In this document: piece by piece, positions 22,306 through 23,911 of the stretch
Numbering within the stretch: position 1 is the stretch's first letter
Layout: each line of letters begins with the position of its first letter
From: an uncultured Desulfobacterales bacterium
GTDB lineage: Bacteria; Desulfobacterota; Desulfobacteria; Desulfobacterales; JAFDCJ01
Length of the DNA stretch: 23,911 bases
Assembly (NCBI GenBank): GCA_945787595.1
Contig: CALZJV010000097.1
Span: 1 to 23,911 of the forward strand
Direction: 5' to 3'
Program-made: the position numbers and the translations under genes
Notes under the pieces: model-generated
The model's database searches: none
The model's input: the letters and a program-made list of their open reading frames with translations, nothing else
What the model was told of the DNA's origin: nothing

Positions 22306-23911
22306 ATGAACCCGAAACTGTTCGCAAATCACCCATCCGGAGAAGAACAACTATGCCCCAGCTACTGATGAAACCGTCATGCAAGCGCTGCGCAGAGGTG
22401 GTTATGACATCGAAGGGCCCTGCAACGGACAGGGAATTTGCGGAAAGTGCAGAGTCCGCGTGGAAAATCCTGCCGACGTGCCGCAAACACCCCATCGCCG
22501 TATTTCTGAGAATGAGGCCCGGGAAAAGGGGATTCGCCTGGCATGCCGTCTGATTCCCCGGGCTGACATCACCGTGCACATGCCGGATGATTTTTCTGTG
22601 GATGCCCGCATCCTCGAAGGAGAACATTTGGGTGGAATCGAACTGAAACCCGCGGCAGTTGTTGTCTCAAGAAAAAACGCTTATTGGATGCAATACGCCG
22701 GCGAGGATTCGGAAGTCATTTTACCAAAATGGGGGTCCCAATTCTCTCCCAAAGGACTGGCCATTGATGTCGGCACCACAACGCTGGTAGTTACCCTGTT
22801 TTGCCTGGTTAGCGGTAAGGAATTATCCACTGCTTCCAGCATCAATCCCCAGACGAAATTTGGACATGATGTCTTAAGCCGCATTCAAAAAGGCTCGACC
22901 GAAGAAGGGCTGGCCGAAGTGGCCGGTGTCGTCCGCAACGAGCTAAACCGCCTGATTCAGGCCGCCTGTAAAAGATCAAATGCCGTGGTGGATGAGGTCC
23001 TGGACGTAGTCATCGGCGGTAATACGACCATGCTGACGCTTGTCGCCGCCATAAATCCGGAACCCCTCGGCCGCCTGCCTTTCACCGTAGACATCAAGGG
23101 AGGTGCTTCCTACGCCGCAACGGATTTCGGTTTTGACATTAATCCGGCTGCCAGGGTTTATGTGCCACCTATCGTGCATGCGTTTATCGGGTCGGATATT
23201 ACCGCCGGTGTTCTTGCCTGTGGCTGTCTTGAAAAGAAAAAACCCGCGCTGTTTGTTGATGTCGGGACCAATGGCGAGATGGGGATTAATAACAACGGCC
23301 GGTTCATCGTGGCCTCGACGGCTGCCGGACCGGCTTTCGAAGGCATGGGGGTATCCAGTGGAATCCGTGCCGTTCCGGGAGCTGTGGAAGCAGCTTATTT
23401 TGACGGAGAAACAATCGACATCAAAACGATTGACGCGCAACCGGCCAGAGGAATTTGCGGCAGTGGTATCATTGACGTAGCGTCATCCCTGCTCAAGGCG
23501 GGGATCGTGGATTCCAGCGGAAGAATGAAAACGCCTGAGCAAAAAGACGGCCTTCAAGTGGACGTCGCCGAACGTTTACTGCTCATTGAGGATCAGCCGG
23601 TGTTTAACATTGCAGATGGCGTATTCTTCACCCAGGCCGACATCCGCCAGGTGCAGTTGGCTAAAGGAGCCATTCGCACGGGGATCGACATGTTGATGTC
23701 GGAGGCAAATGTAACAGCGGAAGACCTTGAAGACATCACCCTGGCAGGAGCTTTCGGCTATCACCTGCGGCCCGACAGTCTGGCGACCATCGGGTTGATT
23801 CCGCAAAATTTTTCCCGCAAAGTCCGTTTTGCCGGAAACACGTCCAAAACCGGTTGTGCCATGATGCTGATCAACGCCCCTTTGAGGGGATACCTCGAAA
23901 AACAGGTGATA
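22306..23911 (+). CDS. RACo-like corrinoid activation protein (2Fe-2S plus ASKHA domain, DUF4445), 3' end outside window
   Basis: A reductive activator of corrinoid proteins, which restores inactive Co(II) to Co(I) using ATP. The N-terminal ferredoxin domain has PCNGQGICGKCRV and, about 45 residues on, LACRL (four 2Fe-2S cysteines). The actin-like part shows AIDVGTTTLVVTLF, FVDVGTNGEMG, GPAFEGMGVSSGIRAVPGA, GICGSGIID and GAFGYHLRPDSLATIG. The main frame (in phase with 22361) is open to the last base and continues beyond. It has no good start: upstream it reaches a TGA at 22307. The first strand, MNPKLFANHPSGEEQ from the ATG at 22306, lies one frame away and would join near 22351 if one base were removed. 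A frameshift, sequence error or late start at 22379 are possible. Confidence 0.88.

Noticed and set aside
22353..22553. 66-residue plus-strand ORF at the start of the activase region
   Set aside because: It is an off-frame shadow; the adjacent frame encodes the ferredoxin domain with its four cysteines and stays open to the window end.

Overview
This window looks like accessory metabolism of an anaerobic, corrinoid-using bacterium. A Desulfobacterota sulfate reducer is my best guess, inferred from gene content and the style of the intergenic DNA; no rRNA or ribosomal marker is present to prove it. The theme is demethylation of quaternary and N-methylated amines, plus processing of a carbon skeleton.

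Layout. From the left edge to about 16.3 kb nearly all genes lie on the minus strand. They fall into three groups in transcription order: (a) 5841 to 439, a D-2-hydroxyacid dehydrogenase, a four-subunit 2-oxoacid:ferredoxin oxidoreductase (KorDABC-like) and a 4-hydroxybutyryl-CoA dehydratase-like Fe-S/FAD enzyme; (b) 8632 to 6670, electron-transfer flavoprotein etfB-etfA; (c) 16256 to 9233, a heterotetrameric sarcosine oxidase operon in the order soxB-D-A-G, followed by another DAO-family flavoenzyme and a strong terminator. A small secreted protein with a C-terminal membrane anchor (6332-6622, plus) sits between (a) and (b). From 16.7 kb to the end the genes are on the plus strand: an RpiR-family regulator divergent from the sox operon, a corrinoid protein, two non-pyrrolysine MttB-family methyltransferases, a terminator, and a RACo-type corrinoid activase that runs off the window.

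How they may work together (inference). The MttB proteins move one methyl from a betaine-type substrate to the corrinoid protein, and the RACo-like protein reactivates oxidised corrinoid. The remaining N-methyl groups of the tertiary or secondary amine could be removed by the DAO-family flavoenzyme and SoxBDAG, with folate taking the one-carbon unit and ETF rather than oxygen taking the electrons. The Kor/dehydratase operon could process the demethylated skeleton as a CoA thioester. The substrate cannot be read from sequence; glycine betaine, proline betaine, carnitine and gamma-butyrobetaine are candidates.

The most unusual feature is in the intergenic DNA. About ten elements share one design: a short core (in two copies the identical 18-mer GGATGTCGCTTCGCTCTG) between inverted arms made of degenerate words, usually with a strict 7-bp period. 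The word differs between elements but matches between the two arms of one element. Most begin at, or within about 30 bases of, a stop codon, and most have the same orientation relative to that gene. I do not know a described family with this design.
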